Notes under the pieces: model-generated
What the model was told of the DNA's origin: nothing
The model's input: only the letters and a program-made list of their open reading frames with translations
Databases searched by the model: none
Assembly: GCA_002384855.1 (NCBI GenBank)
Contig: DGBP01000030.1
Span: forward strand, 31,277 to 95,276
Reading direction: 5' to 3'
DNA length: 64,000 nucleotides
From: Nocardioidaceae bacterium UBA4001
Lineage (GTDB): Bacteria; Actinomycetota; Actinomycetes; Propionibacteriales; Nocardioidaceae
Shown: piece after piece, positions 8,887 through 16,063 of the stretch
Layout of the letters: every line of letters begins with the position of its first letter
How positions within the stretch are numbered: position 1 is the stretch's first letter
Made by a program: the position numbers and the translations under genes

Positions 8887-8898
8887 TACGCTCGAGGG
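8887..8898 (+). promoter_or_regulatory. -10 element of a leaderless promoter
   Basis: TACGCT (8887-8892) ends six bases before the GTG at 8899, the spacing of leaderless actinobacterial transcripts. No clear -35 is visible. It supports 8899 as the start rather than the in-frame ATG at 8875. Confidence 0.5.
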
Positions 8899-9636
8899 GT
8901 GCGTACGACGACCGCGCTGCCGCGCTCCGCCGACCTGGCCGTCTGGTTCACCGCCTGGGCGGACGGGCGAGCCAGCCTCGACGACGCCCGTGACGCCATC
9001 CTCGGCAGCGATGCCGCCCACGACGTGGTGGGGCTGCCCGGGGAGACCGAGCCCGTGCCGCTGATCCTGGCCCTGGGCCGTCTCCGGGGGGCAGGCGCCG
9101 AGTCCGCGGGGCTGGCCCTCCCGGTCCCTGGGGACCCGCTCGGCCTCGCCGGACCGCCGGAGTTCAACGCTGCGGCGCTCGACTCGGAGGAGGCGGTGGT
9201 CCTGGAAGGCGTCGAGGCCGGCCTGGTCCCCCACGTCGCGGGTGCAGGCGTCACCTGGCAGCTGCAGCCCGTCCACAGCCGCAGGCAGGTGCCCGACCTC
9301 TCGGAGGCCGACGGGATGCTCCGTCGCGCCCTGCTGGAGACCGCCGGTGTCCTGGCCCGCCTGGACGTGGCCCGCTGGCGCCCGGAGATCGCCGACGAGC
9401 TGGTCTCGCTGCGCAGCCCGGCCGACCTGACCTTCCCGCCGCACTGGGACGCCCGCGCAGTGCGGGTGGCCTCCCTGGCCGCCCGTTGCCGAGCCATCGT
9501 CGACCTGGCGCTCGAGGACGAGGGTGGGGCGGTGACCGCGGGCGAGGCGGACGCCCGTCGTGCCGCTCTCGCACCGCTGGACCACGCTGCGAGACGCGCC
9601 CTCGTGGCGGCCTGCTCCTCGCACGGCGGGCGATAG
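8899..9636 (+). CDS. Conserved hypothetical protein upstream of serB
   Basis: A 245-residue Ala/Leu/Asp-rich soluble protein of unknown function. No catalytic motif, signal peptide or membrane helix is recognised. The composition (acidic, helix-forming, many ALDxA segments) is like other actinobacterial proteins of unknown role. The GTG start is supported by a -10-like hexamer six bases upstream; an ATG at 8875 would add eight residues. It is 12 bases upstream of serB and probably co-transcribed. Codon use is ordinary for the window, so it is a genuine resident gene. Confidence 0.7.
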   Translation: MRTTTALPRSADLAVWFTAWADGRASLDDARDAILGSDAAHDVVGLPGETEPVPLILALGRLRGAGAESAGLALPVPGDPLGLAGPPEFNAAALDSEEAVVLEGVEAGLVPHVAGAGVTWQLQPVHSRRQVPDLSEADGMLRRALLETAGVLARLDVARWRPEIADELVSLRSPADLTFPPHWDARAVRVASLAARCRAIVDLALEDEGGAVTAGEADARRAALAPLDHAARRALVAACSSHGGR

Positions 9637-9648
9637 CCTGCCCGGGAC

Positions 9649-10884
9649 ATGGCTACGGCGAACCGGCGTGCGGACCAGACCCCGCAGACAGTCCTGATCA
9701 CCCTCACCGGGCACGACCGCCCCGGCGTCACCTCGACGGTGTTCACCACCCTGGCGGCGTTCGGCGTCGAGGTGCTCGACATCGAGCAGATCGTGCTGCG
9801 GCGACGGCTGGTCCTGGGCGTGCTGGTCTCCTCCCCCCGCGACCCCCGGGCCCTCCAGCAGGCCATGGAGCGCGTCGGCGACGAGCTCGACATGCAGGTC
9901 GAGGTCGAGCGCGGCACCGGCGACAACCGGACCCGCCCGGACGGGCGCAGCCACGTGACGGTGCTCGGCGTGCCGCTGCGGCCCGCCGCGGTGGCCGCGA
10001 TCGCCGGCCGCATCGCCGACACCGGCGCGAACATCGACCGGATCGAGCGGATGGCGCGCTACCCCGTCACTGCGATCGACCTGCACGTCTCGGGGGCCGA
10101 CCCGGACCGGTTGCGCGTCCTGCTCGCCGAGGAGGCGGCGCGGCAGTCCGTCGACGTCGCCGTACAACCTGCCAACCTGCTGCGTCACGGCATGCGCCTG
10201 ATCGTCATGGACGTCGACTCCACGCTCATCCAGGGCGAGGTGATCGAGATGCTCGCCGACCGGGCCGGCTGCCTGGCGAAGGTCGCCGAGGTGACGGAGG
10301 CGGCGATGCGCGGCGAGCTCGACTTCGAGCAGTCCCTGCGCGAACGGGTCGCGCTCCTCGAGGGTCTGGACGCGTCGGCCCTCGACACCGTCTACGAGTC
10401 CGTGATGCTCGCCCCGGGTGCCCGGACCCTGGTGCGCACGCTCAAGCGGCTCGGCTACCGGTTCGCGATCGTGTCCGGGGGCTTCACCCAGATCACCGAC
10501 CGGATCGCCGCAGACCTCGACATCGACTTCGCCGCCGCCAACGAGCTCGAGGTCGTCGACGGACGGCTCACCGGCCGGATCGTGGGGCCGGTCGTGGACC
10601 GGGCCGGCAAGGCCGCGGCACTGCGCCGGTTCGCCGCGGAGGCCGGCGTGCCGGCTGCGGCCACGATCGCGATCGGCGACGGCGCCAACGACCTGGACAT
10701 GCTCACGTCCGCGGGGCTCGGCATCGCCTTCAACGCCAAGCCGGTCGTGCAGCAGGCTGCCGACACGGCGGTGAACGTGCCCTATCTCGACGCGATCATC
10801 TACCTGCTCGGGATCTCCCGCGAGGAGGTCGAGGCGGCCGACGCCGAGGCGGGGATCGTCACGCCCGCTCCCCCGCTGCTCTGA
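9649..10884 (+). CDS. serB: Phosphoserine phosphatase SerB with N-terminal ACT domain
   Basis: A 411-residue SerB that hydrolyses O-phosphoserine in the last step of serine synthesis. Residues ~12-90 form an ACT domain (TLTGHDRPGVTSTVFTTLAA), with a second ACT-like stretch at ~100-170, as in mycobacterial SerB2. The C-terminal HAD domain has motif I MDVDSTLIQGEVIEMLA (nucleophile and acid/base Asp near 187-189), motif II VSGG, motif III Lys (RAGKAAALRR) and motif IV IGDGANDLDML. The ACT domains imply allosteric control by amino acids. All catalytic residues are present. Confidence 0.95.
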   Translation: MATANRRADQTPQTVLITLTGHDRPGVTSTVFTTLAAFGVEVLDIEQIVLRRRLVLGVLVSSPRDPRALQQAMERVGDELDMQVEVERGTGDNRTRPDGRSHVTVLGVPLRPAAVAAIAGRIADTGANIDRIERMARYPVTAIDLHVSGADPDRLRVLLAEEAARQSVDVAVQPANLLRHGMRLIVMDVDSTLIQGEVIEMLADRAGCLAKVAEVTEAAMRGELDFEQSLRERVALLEGLDASALDTVYESVMLAPGARTLVRTLKRLGYRFAIVSGGFTQITDRIAADLDIDFAAANELEVVDGRLTGRIVGPVVDRAGKAAALRRFAAEAGVPAAATIAIGDGANDLDMLTSAGLGIAFNAKPVVQQAADTAVNVPYLDAIIYLLGISREEVEAADAEAGIVTPAPPLL

Positions 10885-10891
10885 CGGGCGG

Positions 10892-11404
10892 TCAGGCGGA
10901 GCCGGGACGGAAGTCGACCAGCCTGCCGGACTCCTCCGCGAGGTCGGCCCACGCCACCTCGACGTCGAAGAACGCCATCGACGCGGTCGCGAAGCCGTGG
11001 AGCATCTGGTGCAGCGCCTCGTGGTCGCCGGCGCCGTCGTCGAGCAGGTGCGCGAGATAGCCGATCGCCGGCTGGTGGCCCACGAACACCACCACGCGCG
11101 CGTCCTCGGGCACCAGCCGCAGAGTCTCGAGCACGACGTCCACGCTGCCGGCGTACACCGCGTCGTCGGCGACCACCGTCGGGGTCGACTCCAGCGCCTC
11201 CGTCATCGCCGCCCAGGTCCCCATCGTGCGCTTGGCCGAGGAGACCACCACGTGGTCGGGGACGACGCCGCGCTCGGACAGGTACCGGCCCGCCTCAACC
11301 GCCTCACGCCGGCCGCGGTCGGTCAGGGCACGCTCGTGGTCGGTCGAGGCGAAGGGCTCTGCCTTCGCGTGGCGCACCAGGACGAGGTGCCTCCGAGATG
11401 TCAC
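10892..11404 (-). CDS. SixA-like histidine phosphatase
   Basis: A 170-residue histidine phosphatase (phosphoglycerate-mutase-like fold). The N-terminal catalytic motif LVLVRHAKAEP (RHxK rather than the RHG of mutases) is typical of SixA-type phosphohistidine phosphatases; the second catalytic His is in VVFVGHQPAIGYLAHLL. The length fits SixA. In Proteobacteria SixA dephosphorylates HPt domains; the substrate in Actinobacteria is not established. It lies convergent with serB (7 bases apart) and downstream of the fabG-fabI pair on the same strand, 49 bases beyond. Confidence 0.85.
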   Translation of the reverse strand: MTSRRHLVLVRHAKAEPFASTDHERALTDRGRREAVEAGRYLSERGVVPDHVVVSSAKRTMGTWAAMTEALESTPTVVADDAVYAGSVDVVLETLRLVPEDARVVVFVGHQPAIGYLAHLLDDGAGDHEALHQMLHGFATASMAFFDVEVAWADLAEESGRLVDFRPGSA

Positions 11405-11453
11405 GCGGGAATTGTGTCACCCAGAGACCGCGGCGTACGCCGTTCGGCGCGGA

Positions 11454-12224
11454 TCAGGCCCCCATCGCGTGATAACCGCCGTCGACGTGGACGATCTCGC
11501 CCGTCGTCGCCGGGAAGAAGTCCGACAGCAGGGCCACGACGGCCTTCGCGGTCGGCCCCTGGTCCTTCTCGTCCCAGCCGAGCGGGGAACGGTCCGACCA
11601 CATCGACTCGAGGTCCTCGAAGCCCGGGATCGCCTTCGCCGCGAGCGTCTTCAGCGGCCCTGCGGAGACGAGGTTGACCCGGATCCCCTGAGGACCGAGG
11701 TCGCGGGCGAGGTACCGCGAGGTCGACTCCAGCCCGGCCTTCGCCACGCCCATCCAGTCGTAGGCCGGCCACGCCACCGACGCGTCGAAGGTCATCCCGA
11801 CGACCGCGCCGCCCGGCCGCATCAGCGGGAGGCAGGCGGTCGCGAGCGACTTGAGAGAGTACGCCGACACCTGCACCGCCTGGGCTACGTCGGACCAGGG
11901 ACCCTCGAGGAACTTGCCTCCGAGCAGCGTCTCGGGGTTCCCGTAGGCGATGGAGTGCACCACGCCGTCGAGCCCGTCGATGTGCTCCCCGAGCAGCTCG
12001 GGCAGCCGCCGCAGGTGCTCCTCGTCGGTGACGTCGAGCTCGATCACCGCGGCCTCCTCCGGGAGGCGCTTGACGATCCGCCGGGTGATGCCCAGGGCCC
12101 GGCCGAAGTTCGAGACCACGACGGTGGCTCCCTGCTCCTGCGCAACACGGGCCACCGCGAAGCCGATCGAGCTGTCCATCGTGACCCCGGCGACCAGGAT
12201 CTTCTTGCCCTCGAGAATGCCCAT
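11454..12224 (-). CDS. fabI: Enoyl-ACP reductase FabI (InhA type)
   Basis: A 256-residue NAD(H)-dependent enoyl-[acyl-carrier-protein] reductase, final step of each fatty-acid elongation cycle. It has the divergent SDR nucleotide motif (VAGVTMDSSIGFAVARVA) and the Tyr-x6-Lys pair Y155-K162 (AYDWMGVAKAGLES), characteristic of FabI/InhA and unlike the YxxxK of ordinary SDRs. The segment VGMTFDASVAWPAYDW strongly resembles mycobacterial InhA. It follows fabG by 44 bases, the mabA-inhA order. All catalytic residues are present. Confidence 0.95.
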   Translation of the reverse strand: MGILEGKKILVAGVTMDSSIGFAVARVAQEQGATVVVSNFGRALGITRRIVKRLPEEAAVIELDVTDEEHLRRLPELLGEHIDGLDGVVHSIAYGNPETLLGGKFLEGPWSDVAQAVQVSAYSLKSLATACLPLMRPGGAVVGMTFDASVAWPAYDWMGVAKAGLESTSRYLARDLGPQGIRVNLVSAGPLKTLAAKAIPGFEDLESMWSDRSPLGWDEKDQGPTAKAVVALLSDFFPATTGEIVHVDGGYHAMGA

Positions 12225-12268
12225 GCCCGTCGTACCCCTGTCTCTCTCAGCTCGTCCGATGCGTTGTG

Positions 12269-12973
12269 TCAGTGGCCCATGCCGAGGCCGCCGTCGACCG
12301 GGATGACCGCCCCGGTGACGTAGGCGGCGCCCTCGGAGGCCAGCCACTGCACGACGGAGGCGACCTCCTCGACCGAGGCGTAGCGGCCGAGGGGGATCTG
12401 CGCCTTGTACTCCGCCTTCTTCTCCTCGGGGAGCACCGCAGTCATCTCGGTCTCCACGAAGCCGGGGGCGACCACGTTCGTGGTGATCGACCGACTGCCG
12501 AGCTCTCGGGCCAAGGAGCGGGCCAGGCCCACCAGGCCGGCCTTGCTCGCGGCGTAGTTCACCTGGCCGGCGGACCCGAGCAGACCGACGACCGAGGAGA
12601 TCAGGATGATCCGCCCCCGGCGCAGGCGCAGCATGCCCTTGGCGGCGCGCTTGGTGACCCGGAAGGTGCCGGTCAGGTTCGTCTCGAGGACCGACGACCA
12701 GTCGTCGTCGCTCATCCGCAGCAGCAAGGTGTCGCGGGTGATCCCTGCGTTGGCCACCAGGACCTCGACCGGGCCCTGGTGCCCCTCGATCTCGGTGAAG
12801 GCGGCCTCGACGGCGTCGGCGTCGGTGACGTCGCACCGGACCGCGAGGAAGCCCTCGGGCGGCTCACCGCTGCGGTAGGTGATCGCGACGTCGTCGCCCG
12901 CCTCGCGGAACGCCTCCGCGATCGCGCGGCCGATGCCACGGTTGCCCCCGGTGACCAGGACCGATCTGCCCAC
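12269..12973 (-). CDS. fabG: 3-oxoacyl-ACP reductase FabG (MabA type)
   Basis: A 234-residue short-chain dehydrogenase that reduces 3-oxoacyl-ACP with NADPH. Visible motifs are TGGNRGIGRAIAE (Rossmann glycine motif, ~9-21), NAG (~85), the catalytic Ser in ILISSVVG, Tyr and Lys in VNYAASKAGL, and PGFVETEM. The start is GTG with GAGGA eight bases upstream. It is the first gene of a fabG-fabI pair like mabA-inhA, so it supplies the substrate step just before FabI. A candidate promoter lies 50-80 bases upstream. Confidence 0.94.
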   Translation of the reverse strand: MGRSVLVTGGNRGIGRAIAEAFREAGDDVAITYRSGEPPEGFLAVRCDVTDADAVEAAFTEIEGHQGPVEVLVANAGITRDTLLLRMSDDDWSSVLETNLTGTFRVTKRAAKGMLRLRRGRIILISSVVGLLGSAGQVNYAASKAGLVGLARSLARELGSRSITTNVVAPGFVETEMTAVLPEEKKAEYKAQIPLGRYASVEEVASVVQWLASEGAAYVTGAVIPVDGGLGMGH

Positions 12974-13024
12974 GTGTGCGTCCTCACTGCCTCGACTACG
13001 TCCCGACCGGGACCGACCCTGAGG

Positions 13025-13054
13025 ACGCTAACGGCTACCGATGGGTACCCGTAA
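13025..13054 (-). promoter_or_regulatory. Candidate fabG-fabI promoter with inverted repeat in the spacer
   Basis: On the minus strand, TTACGG (13049-13054) and TAGCGT (13025-13030) are separated by 18 bases, giving a plausible -35/-10 pair. The spacer contains the inverted repeat TACC-GATG-GGTA (13036-13047), a possible operator. No regulator is identified; the call rests on spacing and symmetry only. Confidence 0.4.
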
Positions 13055-13074
13055 TCGCGCGCGGCGGCCGCCGG

Positions 13075-13287
13075 CTACTCGTCCTCGAGCCGGAAGCCGA
13101 CCTTGAGACCGACCTGGAAGTGCTCCACGGTGCCGTCCTTGATCTGGCCCCGGACCTGTGTGACCTCGAACCAGTCGAGGTGGCGCAGGGTCTGCGAGGC
13201 CCGCTCGACGCCGTTGCGGACGGCCTGGTCGATGCCGTCGGGCGAGGTGCCGACGAGCTCGGTGACGCGGTAGGTGCGGTTGGACAT
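13075..13287 (-). CDS. Dodecin family flavin-binding protein
   Basis: A 70-residue dodecin, a small protein that assembles into a hollow dodecamer storing or buffering flavins. The sequence matches the fold and length: YRVTELVGTSPDGIDQAV (first strand and helix), the conserved Trp in RHLDWFEVTQVRGQI that stacks on the isoalloxazine ring, and a C-terminal VGLKVGFRLED strand. GAGGAG lies six bases before the ATG. It is probably a single-gene unit; fabG starts 101 bases downstream with its own candidate promoter. Confidence 0.93.
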   Translation of the reverse strand: MSNRTYRVTELVGTSPDGIDQAVRNGVERASQTLRHLDWFEVTQVRGQIKDGTVEHFQVGLKVGFRLEDE

Positions 13288-13410
13288 GGATGCTCCTCGG
13301 ACTCGGGAGATGGACCTGTCGTTTCATCCGTGACTGTAGTGGTCCGGGCCGACGGACAGGGCCGACGCGAGGCCAGCCATGCCTCACCGGCCCCGACGTA
13401 CCGTGGAGGC

Positions 13411-13716
13411 ATGTCCCGCAAGGATCCCGCCGCGATCCGGATCACCTCGGCCACCCAGGGCCGCAGCGACGACGTCGCCACCCGTCAGCGCCGCTACGTG
13501 ATCTCGATGACGATCCGCACGCTCTCGTTCCTGCTCGCGGTGCTCGTCGCGTCGTGGTCGCTGTGGCTGATGTGGGTCTTCATCTTCGCGTCGTTCATCC
13601 TCCCGCCGGTCGCCGTGGTGATCGCCAACGCCAACGCGCCGACCGACCCGGACCCGGCACCCGACACGGTCTTCGACCCCTCGTGGCCCGAGCTCGGCCC
13701 ACCGAGGGAGAGCTGA
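13411..13716 (+). CDS. DUF3099 family membrane protein
   Basis: A 101-residue small membrane protein with the actinobacterial DUF3099 pattern: an N-terminal RITSATQG segment, a basic RQRRYVISMTIRTLSF stretch, two close hydrophobic helices (~35-75) and an acidic, Pro-rich tail. Two helices with a short turn suggest a hairpin in the membrane with both ends cytosolic. A GGAGG ribosome site sits three to four bases before the ATG. Function is unknown. It is followed by a 226-base gap that contains a 6C RNA. Confidence 0.85.
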   Translation: MSRKDPAAIRITSATQGRSDDVATRQRRYVISMTIRTLSFLLAVLVASWSLWLMWVFIFASFILPPVAVVIANANAPTDPDPAPDTVFDPSWPELGPPRES

Positions 13717-13840
13717 GCCCACCGCTCCTCAGCCTCACTCATCCCGCGGCTGCGGTGCTGGTCCAGACCTTTTCCGGTGTCTTCCACGGCGCCCGTCGCG
13801 GCGGTGGTACCGGCCCGCGTCGCGTGCAACAATCGGCGGC

Positions 13841-13915
13841 GCGCGGCTCGGTCTCCCCCGTCCGAGCCGCGCCCGAGATGCCGGACGACTCCCCCCGTGG
13901 TCGTCCGGCATCTCG
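13841..13915 (+). ncRNA. 6C small RNA (two C-loop hairpins)
   Basis: Two adjoining perfect hairpins, one base apart. Hairpin 1 has an 11-bp stem (13841-13851 with 13862-13872) and loop TCTCCCCCGT. Hairpin 2 has a 16-bp stem (13874-13889 with 13900-13915) and loop TCCCCCCGTG. Paired stem-loops with C-runs in both loops define the actinobacterial 6C RNA class (M. tuberculosis B11 is a member). An AACAAT -10-like hexamer at 13828-13833 puts the transcript start just before hairpin 1. In mycobacteria the C-rich loops pair with G-rich ribosome sites of target mRNAs; targets here are unknown. A plain double terminator for the DUF3099 gene is the alternative. Strand is chosen from the C-rather-than-G loops. 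Confidence 0.82.
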
Positions 13916-13930
13916 TATCCGGGGCGCGGT

Positions 13931-13942
13931 TAGCATCCGGGC
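13931..13942 (+). promoter_or_regulatory. -10 element of a leaderless promoter
   Basis: TAGCAT (13931-13936) is followed by six bases and then the ATG at 13943, so the small gene downstream is probably transcribed without a leader. It begins 16 bases after the 6C RNA hairpins end. Confidence 0.55.
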
Positions 13943-14155
13943 ATGGACCTGATCTGCTCTGCCAAGGGATGCTCGGCTCCGGCTCGGTGGGCACTGCTGT
14001 GGAACAACCCCAAGCTGCACACCCCCGACCGTCGCAAGACCTGGCTCGCGTGCGAGCACCACAAGGCGAGCCTGAGCGAATTCCTGGCCGCCCGCGCGTT
14101 CCTGCGCGACGTCGAGCAGGTCGGGGCGTCCCCCGACCAGGGGTCGCCCGCGTGA
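13943..14155 (+). CDS. Small conserved Cys/His protein, unknown function
   Basis: A 70-residue soluble protein. An N-terminal Cys pair (C5 and C10 in LICSAKGC) and a later CEHH group suggest a small zinc site. The central motif WNNPKLHTPDRRKTW looks conserved and family-specific; I have seen similar short proteins across Actinobacteria, but no function is established. It has its own leaderless promoter and faces moaA convergently, nine bases away. Confidence 0.75.
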   Translation: MDLICSAKGCSAPARWALLWNNPKLHTPDRRKTWLACEHHKASLSEFLAARAFLRDVEQVGASPDQGSPA

Positions 14156-14164
14156 GCGGGAGGC

Positions 14165-15163
14165 TCAGCCGCCGATCGCGGACATCGGCCGCGTGGGCTG
14201 GAGGAAGGTCACGTCGTCGATGCCGTGGCCGGGTCGCTTGGTGATCATCGCCGCCCTCCAGCGGTCGGCGATCTCCTCGTCGGACGCACCGCCGCGCAGC
14301 GCCTTCCTGAGGTCGGACTCCTCCCGCGCGAAGAGGCAGTTGCGCACCTGCCCGTCTGCGGTGAGCCGGACCCGGTCGCAGTCCCCGCAGAAGGGACGGG
14401 TGACCGAGGCGATGACCCCGACCGTCGCGGGGCCGCCGTCGACGAGGAACTTCTCGGCAGGTGCGCTGCCACGCGGCTCCTCGGCCGGCTCGAGGACGAA
14501 CTCGCGCTCGAGCGAGGTGAGGATCTCGTCGGCGGTGACCATCTTGTCGCGGCTCCACTGGTGCTGCGCGTCGAGCGGCATCTGCTCGATGAAGCGCAGC
14601 TCGTAGCCGCGCTGCAGGCACCAGCGCAGCAGCTCGGGCGCCTGGTCGTCGTTGATGCCCCGGAGCAGCACGGCGTTGATCTTCACCGGCCCGAGCCCGG
14701 CGGCCTTGGCGGCCTCCAGGCCCGCCACGACGTCGGCGAGACGGTCGCGACGGGTGATCTCCAGGAAGTCCTCCCGCCGGATCGTGTCGAGGCTGACGTT
14801 GACCCGGTCCAGGCCCGCCTCGGCGAGCGCCTGCGCGGTGCGGGACAGACCGAGGGCGTTCGTCGTCAGCGACGTCTCGGGACGCGGCTCGAGGGCGGCG
14901 GTGCGGCGGACGATGTCCACGAGTCCGCGGCGTACCAGCGGCTCACCACCGGTGAAGCGGACCTCGCGGATGCCGAGCTGCTCCACACCGATACGGATCA
15001 GGCGCACGACCTCGTCGTCGGTGAGCGTCTGCTCGTCGGGCATCCAGTCAAGACCCTCAGGGGGCATGCAGTAGGAGCACCGCAGGTTGCAGCGGTCCGT
15101 CAGCGAGACGCGCAGGTCCGTGGCGGTGCGTCCGAACGTATCTACAAGGGCTCCGGAGGTCAC
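14165..15163 (-). CDS. moaA: GTP 3',8-cyclase MoaA (radical SAM)
   Basis: A 332-residue radical SAM enzyme that, with MoaC, converts GTP to cyclic pyranopterin monophosphate, the first step of molybdenum cofactor synthesis. The SAM cluster motif is CNLRCSYC (~27-34); the second, GTP-binding cluster is CGDCDRVRL plus the later Cys in VRNCLF near the C-terminus, which ends in the usual GG. The GTG at 15163 is preferred because TAGAAT (15171-15176, minus strand) lies seven bases upstream, a leaderless arrangement; an ATG at 15172 is the alternative. It diverges from SURF1. Confidence 0.94.
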   Translation of the reverse strand: MTSGALVDTFGRTATDLRVSLTDRCNLRCSYCMPPEGLDWMPDEQTLTDDEVVRLIRIGVEQLGIREVRFTGGEPLVRRGLVDIVRRTAALEPRPETSLTTNALGLSRTAQALAEAGLDRVNVSLDTIRREDFLEITRRDRLADVVAGLEAAKAAGLGPVKINAVLLRGINDDQAPELLRWCLQRGYELRFIEQMPLDAQHQWSRDKMVTADEILTSLEREFVLEPAEEPRGSAPAEKFLVDGGPATVGVIASVTRPFCGDCDRVRLTADGQVRNCLFAREESDLRKALRGGASDEEIADRWRAAMITKRPGHGIDDVTFLQPTRPMSAIGG

Positions 15164-15206
15164 CCAGCCCATTCTAGGCATGAGGCCGAAGGCTACTGTC
15201 GGCCGC
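15164..15206. promoter_or_regulatory. Divergent leaderless promoters of moaA and the SURF1 gene
   Basis: Within 43 bases lie two -10 elements facing away from each other: TAGAAT on the minus strand (15171-15176), seven bases before the moaA GTG, and TACTGT on the plus strand (15194-15199), seven bases before the SURF1 GTG. Both genes thus appear leaderless, with -35 regions overlapping the other's -10. Confidence 0.65.
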
Positions 15207-15989
15207 GTGAGATTTCTGCTCAGCCGACGGTGGTTGCTCTTCCTGGGAGCGGTCGTGGTACTGGCGTTTCTCGCCTTCCGGCTCGGCCAGTGGCAGTTCG
15301 ACCGCCTCGACGAGCGGGAGCAGCGCAACACGTTGACCGAACGCAACCTCGCGGCCGATCCCGTCCCCGTGGAGGAGGTCCTGGCCGTCGGCGAGCCGGT
15401 GTCGGCGGACGAGGAGTGGCGACACGTCACCGCACGCGGTGTGTACGCCGAGGAGCAGACCGTCGTGGTCCGCTACCAGACCCGCGACGGCAAGTCCGGC
15501 GTCGACCTGGTGACCCCGCTCGTCACCCGGGAGGGCCCCGCGCTCCTGGTGAACCGTGGCTGGCTCGCCACCGGCAACGTGGGCACCACCGAACCGGATC
15601 TCCCGGGACCACCCCAGGGCGAGGTCGAGGTGAGCGCGTGGGTCCGCGCCGACGCCACGGGCTCGTCGGCACAGGTGAGCGACGGCTCGACGCGGGCGGT
15701 CTCGAGCGTCGAGATCGCCGGGACCATGCCCTTCCCGGTGTACGGCGGCTTCGTCGAGCTCGACTCCGAGACGCCCCCTGCCGCGGAACCGCTGGTCGAG
15801 GTCGAGAAGCCCGACCTGGGCGAGGGCCCGCACTTCTTCTACGGCCTGCAGTGGTGGTTCTTCGCGCTGCTCGCCGTCGTCGGATTCGGCTACCTCGTCT
15901 GGGACGAGCGCCGCAAGGCGCTGCGAGACCGCGCGGTGGCCGCTACCCGCGAGGACGTGTCAGCGACAGGCGGAACCGGCGCCGGCTGA
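15207..15989 (+). CDS. SURF1-family cytochrome oxidase assembly protein
   Basis: A 260-residue SURF1/Shy1 protein with membrane helices at each end (~8-25, LLFLGAVVVLAFLAFRLGQWQ; ~220-238, FFYGLQWWFFALLAVVGFGYL) and an extracytoplasmic domain between. The family signatures are FRLGQWQFDRLDER, the VNRGWLAT segment and the C-terminal HFFYGLQWWFFA. SURF1 helps insert heme A into subunit I of aa3-type oxidase; ctaA and ctaB occur later in the window. The start is the leaderless GTG described above. Confidence 0.9.
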   Translation: MRFLLSRRWLLFLGAVVVLAFLAFRLGQWQFDRLDEREQRNTLTERNLAADPVPVEEVLAVGEPVSADEEWRHVTARGVYAEEQTVVVRYQTRDGKSGVDLVTPLVTREGPALLVNRGWLATGNVGTTEPDLPGPPQGEVEVSAWVRADATGSSAQVSDGSTRAVSSVEIAGTMPFPVYGGFVELDSETPPAAEPLVEVEKPDLGEGPHFFYGLQWWFFALLAVVGFGYLVWDERRKALRDRAVAATREDVSATGGTGAG

Positions 15990-16063
15990 AGCGCCGCCGG
16001 CGTCCCGGAGGACGTCGGTGGCCAGGCCGGTGCATGACCACGTCAGCAGCTCCCGCGCGATCG

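Noticed and set aside
15164..15206. Moco riboswitch upstream of moaA
   Set aside because: The spacer to SURF1 is only 43 bases and moaA appears leaderless; no space for a riboswitch.
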